64,000 nucleotides of DNA from Acanthopleura granulata. Its lineage: Eukaryota; Mollusca; Polyplacophora; Chitonida; Chitonidae. The stretch covers positions 46,892,032 to 46,956,031 of the forward strand of contig JABBOT010000080.1 in assembly GCA_016165875.1 (NCBI GenBank). The letters are read 5' to 3'. The translations under genes were made by a program, and so were the position numbers. The stretch's first letter is position 1. Each line of letters starts with the position of its first letter. The notes under the pieces were generated by a model. The model was given only the letters and a program-made list of their open reading frames with translations, did no database searches and was not told where the DNA came from. Below, piece after piece: positions 23,001 through 34,739 of the stretch.

Positions 23001-26000
23001 TTCAGATTATTATCACAAACGGAAATGAGTGTCTTTGCTAACATTTTGCTACAACTCGTTTTTGAAAACATGCAGCAAAAGTACTAATATAAAAACAGTG
23101 TTTAGGAAAACCTGAGCAGCGACCACACTGTGACAGTTGGCAAAGAATCCCACGTTTCCGGTGAAATCCGGCCTCTTGTAAGTTTACCTCAGTTAGGATT
23201 TTATTCTAACTGTTCCTGTAACTGTCTGAATAATGGCAGCTTACAAAACCCCTAGCAGTATGACAAGCAAAATTAGGTGACAAATCAGACATTAATTACA
23301 AATTAGGACTATTAGACGTCTCAGGTAGTGCACGCTTATTAATAAATGTCTCTTAAAACCTTGAAATTAATAAAAAATAATCTGTTTCAAATTCTCCGTC
23401 ATGCTGCACCTGAATTGCTGTAGTGGTCGTGGAGGTGAACAGACCACCACCAAGAATCATGATTTGCCGCTATTCCATTTCAGATTACATAAACTGCCCC
23501 GTATTGTCAACAGGTAAAGAGCAGTGAGGACTTCCTAAATTCTGAACATGTTTACCTTTCTTGGCCACTTCCGTGATGGGAATGTCCAGTTCTTTGGACA
23601 TGGCACCGAGAGTTGTGAATATGACAAAGCCAGCGATGAAACTAGTGAGGATATCCATGACGCTGATGATGAGAGAGTCGCTGAAAGAAATAGCCGAGTC
23701 AAAGTCAGTGAGAAAGAAAGCTTTCAGTAACTCGTTAACATGCAACTTTGGAATTCGTCTTCATCATGGCGTTAGGTATAGCTGCAGTCGAGTGAAAAAG
23801 GTAATTGCATGGTATCACACAGCTAGCTACATCCTTGTGTCACGAATATCCTCGTAAAACTGTGTACGTGGCTTGAAAGGGTGATTTCTACCTGCAGTGA
23901 TTTTCTCCAATTAACCACGGTCAGCAACCAAAATGTGTATGCTTAACATTTATTTTGTTAATTTCAAATATACATCGATTTCACAACTTCATGAAGCATT
24001 TGAAATGGATAGACTAGATATATATAAGAGGCTGAACCTGCTAAGAATAAGGCTTTGCTGACGTAGGAATTGTATATAACTAAAAAACATACGACGCAGA
24101 TAATGTTTTGAAACTTTTTTATCACGATATATTATATTCTATAATGTGGTATCATCATCTGTCTTCAACTTACATATACACATTGTTTCTGAATTTGTTG
24201 TAACTTCCGAACATGATGATTCCACCAAAAGAGACACCGAGAGAGAAAAACATCTGAGAAGCCGCACGGCGCCATACCTGAACGTAAACAAATAAACGTC
24301 ATTTACATGCATTGCTCATACATGATACACTAGCGTATTAAAATAGTCATTTAACTTTGGTCACTTTTTTGTGTCGCTGAATGTCGCCTGGAAACAACAG
24401 CAATTTTGCAACTGGGATGATGCTTATCAATGCACCAAGACGTAATTAAGCCTGCAAAGATAGGACCGGCTAAAACTGTATCGTCTGATTTTTTTTTCGA
24501 TCACGTATACAGTTACTGAGTTCATAGTTCAGTTCAGATTGCACATATAAATGGCTAAAACATATATAAACTATAGAATAACAAGGTTTTCCATCCATCC
24601 GAGTGTTAAACGGTATGTATATCTGTGCTTGTAAATAGAAAGTCTTTTGGGACCGGATCTGGAAACTTTAACCCATCCCTGACAAATGTTAAGGACATGA
24701 CCCCTTGTTTAAGCCGACTATACCCTGCGTCTTGGTGCAGACATGTGAAAATATATGGATTCCAAAATTAGAATGCATGCGTAGTACAGATCAGTAGTTG
24801 ACTCGTCTATGCTAGCATATATGTTCCACATCTTTAGTGCATGGTGAATAGTGAAAGTTGTATTGGAATGTTGGAAGCCAACTAAAAATGAGCCAGTTAC
24901 GAGCCACTCACAGACACCGAGGGTATATTTGTGCTCGATTGTACTATAATTCCTTTTCACACAAAAATGTGTTGTTGAAATACCTGACTTGGAGTATTTT
25001 CTGGGGGATCTTACAGTGATTATTTATTTCCACAGACTCTTCATGCCAGTTTTTTTATGATAACATTCGCACCTCCAGATTCAGCAGTTTGTTCCACTCT
25101 GGCACCAGGAAGTAAAGCACACCTTCCCGCGCTCCGTCCAGTGTGGCCCCGCGGATCAGCAGGATCAGCAGTATAATGTAAGGAAAGGTGGCCGTAAAAT
25201 ACACAACCTACAGAACATACGAAAAAAGACGAGAACATTGGATCTTAAAATAAAGAATCATGATGTTATATTCGTGAATAAACTATAAAGATAAATATAT
25301 TGTATATATTTTAGGTGGTGTAGGGTGGGTTGTGGTGGTACGTTAACAACAAAGCCCTGTGCAAGTACTCGTTGTGTTTACCTACAAGGGGCCTGCGATG
25401 TACGTAGTCTTACCTTGCCTGATGATTTGATGCCCTTGATGAGACAGAGGACGACGACAAGCCATGAGAGAATTAGACAAAGTGTCAAGTACCAGATGGG
25501 GGTGCCTAGGTTGTGGATGCCATCGGACAATTTGATCACCTCATCACTGAAGAACGAACAGCAATCAATAATTAGGCTAATATTCTACAATCGCCGAGCG
25601 GATAAGACACAGTTGCTGCATAACAGACTATGCAATAAGGGCTCAGTCAGTTTGCTACATAATATTTCTTGGAAAAGATTTAAATCCGTTGTTTTTAGTT
25701 TTACGATCATTTTGCGATTCTCGTTTACCACTTGGCTCACATAAACGGTTGCCATGGTTCTGATGAGCGCTAACTCCGTTTTTGTAAGCCTAGTGTTGAG
25801 TGTTAAAATATTGTCAGTAATATTATAACCATAGCAATAAAAGTTCTCCTCCCGTTGTGCAGTTCGCTTATACCTAAACCTGCACTACAAATGTTTTTCT
25901 GAACTGGAAATGTCAGTTTCGACAACCCACAAATTGATGAGTGATTCCATGCTTCATTCGGATGAAGCATCGTACATCTTAAACAGCATTTTTTACATGC

Positions 26001-29000
26001 AAGAAACAATCGTTGCTTTTCCAGATGTCATGAATTCACGACCAGGTTTTAATTGCAACTGTTCATGCTTCAGCATGAAGGTCGGTGCCTAAGATGCCTA
26101 AAATCCAGCGACGCTTGTAGTACGCAATATTCTACAGACCGTCCACCTCAAACAGTGCTTCACAGCCTTCGCTAAGAATTTTTATGGTAGAATTCACAGT
26201 CGCCCCTCCTGTGTAACTTACTAAAAATAGATATCTGCTGCAGTTCTAGTAGAGGATCTCTTCACACACCACTGCGAGCAGTTTGTCTTCACCACCTCCC
26301 GGGCCTGCTTGATGAATTTACTGTCATTCACCATGATGACATCTGTCAGGTTGTGATTATCCTTGTCAAACGGCACGAAATCAACTTTAGTTTCATATCC
26401 AAAGAAACAATCTTGCGTAAGATTGTAGTTCAGTGTGGCGTTTTTCTCGTCACAGACACACATGTGATAATTGATGAAAGGATCCTCCTCCTTGCAGAGG
26501 GCAAGACCGGAATTGACTTCTTCACTCGTCCGTACGACGCAGTTCCGAGACAACCAGCTCTGAAAACATTAGACAAAGACATGTCTTCACAGTCATGCTA
26601 ACATATTTCGGAGAGGAGACAAAAAGACTGTCCTTGCTACCATGCGCATATTTCGGAGAGGAGACAAAGAGACTGTCCTTGCTACTGTGCGCACTCCATT
26701 ATCATGTGAATGTAGTGATAATTCAACACTTAAATGATGTATAAATGTTAATCGAAAAACTAGATAGAAGTTGCCTCCTATTGCTTTAGAAATAAATGGA
26801 CTTAAATGGCACATTTTATGGAAAATCTCGACTTCGGTTTTTTTTTTAAGATTAAGATGGCCTATGAAATGGGATTCAAGGCAACAAAATTTCTTCTTGT
26901 TTTTACATTATTTGCTCTGTAAATCAAACGCTGGATTATGTGGCCAAGGATTAGTTGGCTCTTATTCGTGGAAAAATAAAATTAAAAAAATTATGTAAGC
27001 CCACCTCTGTATTCATATTAGCATTCACTTTCACGGAAAAGCTTAAATATGATGCTACGGTAAAACAGAGATAGGCCAGATAAACAAGTATACATCATGA
27101 CTGATATTCATTGGCTGATTTCAGCCAATAGTCTGATTTCATTATGTCATGACTAAAATTGTGATCGTCAGCTCTCGGTTGGAAAGCAACGGCAAAATCA
27201 GAAACCGTGGTAATTTCGTCTGGAAATCGAAGAACCGCAAAACTCGCCTATTGCCTGTCACAAGTACAAATATAGGTTTCGACAAATTTTTTGTTTCTGC
27301 CAAGATATCCCTGTTTATAATAGCGATGATAAATGTATGGACACACAATGAGTAAATATATAGTACTGACATCCGAGCATGCTGTCCAGGGTAGAGTCGT
27401 CTGCATACTAGCGAAGAAGTAGTACAGTGTGTAGGCCATGATAACATTGTAGTAGATGGCAACTATCAAGGAAATCAGCGCCATGGAAACGCCAACACCT
27501 GCAAATCAATAGAGACGACTGTTCATTCATGTTGCTTACAAATACCAATTAAATGTGTGTGTCTGCACCCTGTGGATGATGGTGGGTTTCCCCCTGGGTT
27601 CTGCTCAGTTTCCTCCCAACATCATGGCTACTGTCGTCTAAGATTTTTTTTAGTAATACTCTCTATACGTTCACTTATGACCTGTCTAAAAAGAAACACA
27701 CAGGTGGCACATAGTACAGACAGTTAATGTTGAGATATACGTCAAGTTTTAGTCTGATGTCACCACTGAATGGACCCCTGTTGGTTAATACGGATTTCAT
27801 AACTTCGCTGACAATGGCATTGTATTAAATCAGTTATTCATCTTTGAACTAAATCAAATTTATCATGAGAAAGCTCAACAATATATGCGTTTCTTTTTCT
27901 GGGACCAAGACATTTGCATTGCACGTTTTCCAGATTTCATTTGCAAGAACCTACCTTTCGCGATCGTTTCATGCACCAGACGAAGGGTGGGGAACTGTTC
28001 CATGGACAATTCCATGAAGTGCACTAAGTGGTTAGTATTATGTTTACCATAACCCACCTCTCACGACGGAGTTCATGCGCCTTACGCCCGTGGGACATAC
28101 GTTGGATAACCATCCCATGAACAATTCCATAAAGTTCACAAAGGCTTCTAGATTTCATTTACCAGAACAAACCTTTTGCCATGGGCTACATACACTAGAC
28201 GACCCTGGTACCGAGGCTGTAGAACTGCCCCATAGAAAATTCCATGACGTAAACTAAGCGGTCCAGATTGCATTTACCAGAGAATACCTTTTGCCTTGGG
28301 GTTAATTAGCTAGACGCCCGTGGGCAAGGTAGGAGTGCTGTCTCGTGAACAATTCCATAATGTTCCATCATATTCACCAGAACTTACCTTTCGCCATGGA
28401 GTTCATGCGCCAGACGCCCCTGGAAACGAGGTTGAAGAACTGCCTCATGGGCAATTTCATGACGTAAACTAAGTGGTTCAGATTTCATTTCGCAGAACTT
28501 ACCTTTCGCCATGGGGTTCATACGCCAGACCCCCGTGGGACCAAGGTTGGAGTACTGTCCCATGGACAATTCCATGAAGTACATGGGTTTGCCGACCAAT
28601 AACTGCAGGACAATATAAGGGATTAAAAAGGCAGCTGTGGAATAGAAACAATATCTTTTTAGTTATATGTATCGATAAAGAATCCCATTTAAAGTTCAAA
28701 AAACGTCACTTTTTATTTTTGTGATGTAGGATAACCGAGATATTGCAGTTCAAAGTATGCACAAAGGTCGACCTCGGGAAATCGACCGGGCTGGCATGCT
28801 ATCAATTTTAACCAATCAGCGGCGAGATATTTCTACCACCCAAGAAGACATCGGCTGTGACGTCACGCGTTCCTAGTTCACCATTTTGCCATATAGAATT
28901 AGTGTTAAATCAGCTGTTTACCTCTCATTTACGAAACAATTCTGATATGCTTTAAAGACATTTTCAACGAGAAAGTGGTAGTGGGAAACGTCTGGGATTA

Positions 29001-31864
29001 TTCCCCAGTGCCTCATCCAGGAGGCCACAATGCGTGGCCTTCGGGTGTCATAAAGTTCGCACACAAAGGAGTGAAGAGCGCAGGTTACGGATGACGCGAC
29101 ATGGTGTTCCGGTTTCTCTAAAATGGTGTATCCCAAGGCCTCGTAAGAAATCCGGATTAAAAAGTGATTTATAGAATTACCAAGCTCGTCCTAAAAATGG
29201 TTACACCCGTTTGGTTGCGTATGGACCCCCGTTTTGAAATAAATTTGGTTATATATTTTGTTATCTTTTCTTTTATATAATGTACTTCAGAAAAAAGGGG
29301 ATTCCCTTCACAAATTGGAGTATATGGCCTATAGCGATGCACAGGTCATTCACATATACCTTGTGCAGGACACAACGTGCCGTCTTAAGGAAGGCACGGG
29401 AGATACAGGTAATACGTGTGGAATATTTCCACGTCGGAATTACGGCACACACACAAAAAAGACGATTTCATTGTCTAACTGTTGCAAAGAACATTCGAAC
29501 TATAATTACGTTAATATAACCAAAAACTCTAAGTTTTAATAAAAAATTTTCTCGCAAGCAAACCCTGACTATTCTCCATCAGTTTGGTGTTCGTCACAAC
29601 TGCGAAGGTTAGTCATTAACTTGTCAAATGTCTGTGGTTTATTCCGGGCGCTCCTGTTTCCTCTTCCCTTTGCCTTGACCACCACAGTATAAGTGAAAGC
29701 TTCTGGAGCACGGCAAACAAAAATCAATTAACTAATCAATCAAACGCCAATCATAATGACGAAATGGTTTGGTTGCAATTGATACAAAGACATAATTAAT
29801 ATATACTTCCTCATAAACCCTTCTTACCTCCGCCGTTTTCATAAGCCAGGACGGGAAACCTCCAAACGTTTCCCAGTCCGACCGAGAGTCCGATACAGGA
29901 GAGGAGAAACTCTGCCCGGTTGGCCCACTGACCCCGGTTTGACTCCAGCTGACTCTCCTCGATTGCAGCCCTCTCATCCTCCTGCCAGAAGTAAGTACAC
30001 GAACGGGTTAATTGTATGGCTTAACGTCACATTAACAGTATCTAAGCTATAGAGTGACAATAAGCTGCTGATGTTTGGAACCACTATGGTAATCCGTGCA
30101 CGCGAGAGATGACATCTAAATTGATGACTTAAACACATAAATGGACAATGTAAAACCAAATTCAAAAGCCACTTTTGGCTATTTTTACAGTGTTGGAATA
30201 ATCTATCTCAACTAGGTCACATTATACAAGCCAACAGTCTTTAAATACATTGCTTGTGTATCATATACATCATCGTGCAGAAGTAGAGCAAATCATTGGG
30301 AAAAGATCACTCTTGTAGAAAGCCATTTTCAACTTAGGTCGAAAATACAGAAAGAATCGTTAATGTTTACAATGTCTTTTGTGCAGGACAGGCATGTTGC
30401 TGAAGCCTGATTAGTTTCAATTGGCGGAACTAACCAATCAAGAGCGCACTATATCTACTACTTTTTAATTCGTAATTTCCTGTCCATGTGTGATTTTTTT
30501 CCCGCCAACTGCTTCTTCTCAAGAATGAACGAGGCAAATATCAACACATGCGAGAATAGTTTCTGAAATATTTAAGTCAGGCGAGACCAAGCTAAGCACT
30601 TGGAGCAACCGGAAAGCCTGCTTTCAGGTTTTAAATTAAATTTTAGGAATTTGTTTTACGTGACCCTCATGTGGTGGAGTTTGAGCATTAAATCCTCCGA
30701 CATTAGAAGCAAATGCCAATTTCAAACTTTGAATCGCCGGCTTATATGTGTATAGTCTTGCGGGCCTTGTGTCAAGAAGGCGAGAAGCATCGAGAAATTT
30801 GAAATAATTACAAAGGGGAAATGTTCCTTGCCTAAAACCGGGATTGATTTTGCACGTACTAGAAGGGTTCAGGACGTTTAACATTATGCTCACAACTTTC
30901 AGTTCAACGAATAGACTTGCTTGTGCCTAACGTCAGGATTTTATAAGCAGCTGACAGTTGTGCTATATGATATAAAATATTTTTTTCTTTAGCTTTGCAA
31001 AAACAATTTTCACATTCTATCACCACTGGACGTGTATAAAGCTCTTATCCTTGAAACAATAAATAAAATGCAATGAATTTAGGATGAAATGAATTCACGG
31101 TCGTTGATGATGCTGGAGGCAAACAGTTTCAAGATTGCCTGTAAGATAATATTGCGCAACAGCGCGAATCATTTGCACGTGACAAAGCAGAAACTTTAAA
31201 TCTGAGACAAAAGGTAAATAAACCTCGAGCGTAAGGCAGATTGTTTCGCAATTAAGCGAAAACATGCAACTTGTCGTTACGTTGCAAGAATAAAATATCG
31301 CCCTTGAATTTATTTTCACACTGAGCAAATGTTTTGATTTCAGCCGGGTAACTTCCGTGTGTTTAGGGTAATGAGACAGACAAAGGTGTCTTGTCGAATA
31401 TGTAGTCATGATAAATATATCCGGAATCGAAATCTACAAGAAAAGCGGCAAAATAGCTGTGGACCCATATGACGATACGCTATGATGTTGACCATACTCT
31501 CGTGACATGAACGCTGCCTAATGAATGAAAAGGTTTATTCTACTGTTCAAGGCCATGGTCTTGAATAGTGATATTAATAATAATAATAATATTTATTTTG
31601 TTTCTTTATTTGATTGGTGTTTTACGTCGTACTTAAGACTATTTTCACTTACACAACACGGGACAGCATTATGGTGGGAGGAAACCGGACAGAGCCCGGG
31701 GGAAACCCACGACCTTCCGCAGGTTGCTGGCAGACCTTCCCACGTATGGCCGGAGAGGAAGCCAGCGTGAGCTGGGCTTAAACTCACAGCCACCGCATTG
31801 ATAGGAGGTTTCTTGGTCATTGCGCTGCGCTAGCGCGCTAACCGACTGAGCCACGGAGACCCCG

Positions 31865-31918
<54 letters not shown>

Positions 31919-33502
31919 CGACGACAATAACAATAATAATAACAACAGCATTAATAATAATAATTATTATTATTATGATAATAGCAACAACAACAACAAT
32001 AACAATAACAATAATAATAATAATAATAATAACAATAACAATAATAATAATAATTCTTTATTTCAGACGCAAATTTCAAACAGGGTGCATCACAATAAAT
32101 ATTTTAATACCCAGCTAATAATAAACATTCAACAATGTATATACAGTTAAATATCTGAAGAGAGATGTGGTGGTTCCATCCACCAAATGAGCTGAGTCTG
32201 GCCTCTCGCACTAAACGGCAGTGGTTTTCATATAGCACTACCTTATTGGATGAGGGTGGATTGTAGCCTGGTTTTGAAAGGAAATACATGCAGTTTTGAA
32301 ACTGTATATGGGCATCATAAATACACGTGAACTGTGACCGGACGGAAACCTACACTGACATGAAACTGTACATACTGGACAAAAACTGGTCAGAAAACGT
32401 TAGTCAGCCTCTCTTGCTTACAGCAAAGATTTCTTTTTTATACTCTCGGACATGCACATATAAAAATGATATAATTTCTATTCATTAAATACGTGCAAAG
32501 CCATTAAATCTGGCCTCTTGTATCGGTTCGCAAATTTTACAGACCCTTGTAATATTAGAAGGAAAATATTGTTTGTCAGCTCAGGTTGTATACTGAATTT
32601 ATTCGAACATTTCATAGCTAAAAAACCCTGTTACCCTTAACATCGGGTTAAAATTCTGACCTGGAATAATGTAATAAATCACTGAACGGCAGTTAACCCG
32701 TTTACAAGACTTTACATGGGCTTGGCTATGATGGAAAGATACGGTCAAATGGTATTTATAGGAAGACATGCCCTTTCATTGTCAGAGGATCAGCTTTCAT
32801 TTACAGACAATCTCCAACTCGGCGCCAGGTAACAAGCGGAATCGGCATTGCAGAAGTCTCTCGAGATTAGGCTTGTTTCAGACGAGAAAGGGTAGGTAGT
32901 TCGCGAGAAACCCCACCTTCTCTCGTCCAAAACCAGCGTGATCTCGAGAGACTTCTGCAATGCCGACTCGGCTTATACAACATTCACGCTATTCATAGAT
33001 ATCTTCCAGTCCAGAGTGAATTTCACGTATAAGCTATTCTTCTGAGTTTAAAGTCCAGTGACTGTGGATGAATACAGAACAACATCATCGTCAAATATAA
33101 AATGTTAAAGTGTACTCTATAAATTAGAACGATGTTATTTCACATTATATAAACCCATATTTTAGTGGGATTATTTTTTTGTTGATGTTCCACTGCTAGA
33201 AATACAGAATACCGTTGTAGTTGTCCGAGCCGGAATTAAAAGTGTGAAAATACTGCCCTACACGCCTGTAAACGTGAGACATTTATGTTCAGGTAGAGGT
33301 GAAGTTCGGCTTGCTGAAAAACTTTCTGTGCAAGCTGAACGGTAAACTAGGCCTATGTACTGGTCCTTTGCTGTACGCGTGTTAATCCGTGAAGGCTTAC
33401 ACAGCTTTTCTCCACCCTTGTGGTGTATTGATGACAACAAGTGGAAGAAAACACTGGTTGCGTGCAACTCACCTTTCTTCGATCATAGTCATCATCGTCC
33501 AT
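20039..33502 (-). CDS. SLC6-family Na+/Cl- coupled amino-acid transporter (nutrient amino-acid transporter-like), complete, 671 aa
   Basis: This is a 12-TM plasma-membrane symporter of the LeuT fold. Exons on the minus strand: 33502-33473, 29981-29828, 28634-28503, 27498-27371, 26559-26222, 25546-25414, 25207-25073, 24277-24174, 23680-23556, 22966-22854, 22470-22342, 21718-21619, 21215-21109, 20710-20540 and 20155-20039. All fourteen junctions are GT-AG and phase-consistent (2016 nt with stop). Hallmarks: GLGNVWRFP in TM1 (about residue 40), [13 protein letters not shown] in TM2, LPWTAC entering extracellular loop 2, five N-glycosylation sequons in that loop (NAT, NLT, NLT, NDS, NCS), [12 protein letters not shown] in TM6, [13 protein letters not shown] in TM7, TWGPA near the C-terminus. 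TM1 has Gly where monoamine transporters carry the amine-binding Asp, so an amino-acid substrate is more likely. The exact substrate cannot be read from the sequence. The start exon encodes the acidic [10 protein letters not shown]. Confidence 0.95.
20740..21030. repeat. Degenerate ~56-bp repeats in the SLC6 intron before exon 14
   Basis: About five diverged units share CACTAGCAACTGGCAACA, then GGTAAATACCGA-like sequence. Spacing is irregular. The units lie between the exon 14 acceptor and the exon 13 donor and do not visibly include exon sequence. Confidence 0.6.
21666..21831 (-). repeat. 83-bp direct duplication covering an SLC6 3' splice site and half of exon 12
   Basis: Two adjacent 83-bp copies (21666-21748 and 21749-21831) differ at about two positions. 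Each contains, on the minus strand, the acceptor CTGCCGACAG and the following GGTGGCGATTACGTGG of the TM8-region exon. The copy nearer the exon body (21718 acceptor) gives the conserved continuous exon. Splicing to the distal acceptor (21801) would reach an in-frame TGA soon after the half exon. Exon 12 therefore has a perfect decoy acceptor immediately upstream. Confidence 0.93.
26602..26691. repeat. 45-bp tandem duplication next to SLC6 exon 5
   Basis: Two copies with a 45-bp period share CATATTTCGGAGAGGAGACA and GACTGTCCTTGCTAC. They begin about 40 bp upstream of the exon 5 acceptor in transcript sense. No exon sequence is included. Confidence 0.8.
27940..28502 (-). repeat. Five extra tandem copies of the SLC6 TM2-exon end plus its donor site
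   Basis: Downstream (minus strand) of intact exon 3 (28634-28503) lie five diverged copies of the last ~80 bases of that exon with a donor (AAAG/GTAAGT or similar) and ~30 bases of intron. Exon-end positions are 28503 (true), 28388, 28288, 28173, 28058 and 27955, giving spacings of 115, 100, 115, 115 and 103. Each keeps recognisable TTCATGGAATTG and GGCGTCTGGCGCATGAAC-like pieces. None keeps the first part of the exon ([17 protein letters not shown]). The second copy stays open; the third and fourth carry stops. They look like decayed exon-junction repeats rather than working alternative exons. Confidence 0.9.
31602..31863 (-). mobile_element. SINE family A, full length, in SLC6 intron 1
   Basis: A well-preserved copy with its tRNA-like head at the right (GCGCGCTAACCGACTGAGCC) and tail at the left (TTTCTTTATTTGATTGGTG). 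The body includes GGTGGGAGGAAACCGGACAG and CTTCCCACGTATGGCCGGAG. It sits between AAT-rich and GAT microsatellites, so target duplications cannot be read. Confidence 0.9.
31864..32055. repeat. (GAT)n and (AAT/AAC)n compound microsatellite
   Basis: About 18 GAT units (31866-31918) are followed by imperfect ACG, AAT, AAC and ATT triplets to about 32055. It abuts the head of the SINE in SLC6 intron 1. The low-complexity reading frame across it is not a gene. Confidence 0.97.
32842..32966. repeat. Near-perfect hairpin (inverted repeat) in SLC6 intron 1
   Basis: A 26-base arm at 32842-32867, beginning TCGGCATTGCAGAAG, has its exact reverse complement at 32941-32966. Weaker complementarity continues inward for about 30 bases, leaving a short loop near 32900-32910. 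No clear target duplication is seen. It could be a small foldback/MITE element or an RNA-hairpin source. Confidence 0.8.
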
Positions 33503-33956
33503 AGTGAATTTCCAGTGTCTTACTTGTCACGTGTACCCACCATGTAATGTAAGCATGGACTTGCCAACTCATTTACCTGAACATAAATTAGTGCGCACCC
33601 CCTTTGGGGAGAAATGGAATCGTCGAACTTGTGGCAGAGACATCCACCGCTTCAATGATCACTCATTGAATGGGTACTCTCCTTCGCTGTCAAAGCATAG
33701 CGAGGCAGTCAACCATGAAGGCACACCTTCTCCCATGCATTTATACGTGGGAAACAGGCATACTTGTCAACACCCCACCCACGGAAACTAGCATCACACT
33801 TTACCCCGCACAACGCGTATCATTTAGCCTTTAAACTTTTCCGGGGTTCGTGGATTGTTAAGCTGTCTGCATTTTGTGGAAGAAAGAAAATATCGATGTG
33901 GAGGCCAAAGCCTGTTGTTGTTGTTGGACCTATGGGGATTTAGGCTTTGTCCCTGT

Positions 33957-34730
33957 CAGTGCACTCTTATCCTTTCATTACCCTCCCCAGTGCTCGTGTT
34001 ACGCTATATGTTCTTTGCCATGCACTCTTACTCTCACATTACACTCCCTAGTGCTTGTGTTAGGCTATGGGTCCCTCCGCATGCATTCTTACTCTTGCAT
34101 TACTCTTTCCAGTGCTTGTGTCCCTCATCATGCTCTCTTACCCTTACATTACCCTCCTCAGTGCTTGTGTTGGGTTGTGTGTCCCTAACCATTCACTTTT
34201 ATCCTTATATCACCATCCCTAATGCTTGTGTTAAGCTATGTGTCCCTTGTAATGCACTCTTATCCTTAACTCACTCACCCCAGTGCTCGTGTTAGGCTAT
34301 GCCCTCCCCCAACCTGCTGTCTTACCCTTACATTACCCTCCCCAGTGCCTGTGTTAGGCTATGAGTCTCTCCCCGTACACTTTTACCCTTATATTACCAT
34401 AACTAGTAATCGCGTTAGGCTGTGTTCCTTCATACATACATTATCCATCCCAGTGCTTCCTTTAGGCTATGAGTCCCTCCCCATGCACTCCAGTGCTTGC
34501 GTAGGCTATGCGCTCTTACCCTTACATTACCCGCCCTACTGCTTGTATTAAGCTATGGATCCTTTCCTATGCATTCTTACCCCACCACGGTGTTCTTGTT
34601 GGGCGATGTGTCCCTTCCTTTGCACTGTTACCCTTCCATTACCCACCTCAGTGCATGTGTTAAGCTATGTGTCCCTCCCCATGCACTCTTACACTTACAT
34701 TATCCACCCCAGTGCTTGTGTTCACGTAGC
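33957..34730. repeat. ~61-bp minisatellite upstream of the SLC6 start, about 13 copies
   Basis: The unit combines CACTCTTACCCTTACATTAC, CCTCCCCAGTGCTTGTGTTA and GGCTATGTGTCCCTCCCCATG. Units vary in length through small deletions (for example near 34100 and 34490). It starts about 450 bp upstream of the SLC6 start codon, in the promoter or an upstream intron. No splice junction is recognisable in the unit. Confidence 0.9.
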
Positions 34731-34739
34731 AAACGGATT

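Noticed and set aside
27875..28599. A cluster of small genes at 27875-28699
   Set aside because: These frames are the tandem copies of the SLC6 TM2-exon end, not separate genes.
31864..32118. 84-codon frame starting with a run of Met
   Set aside because: A translation of the GAT/AAT microsatellite.
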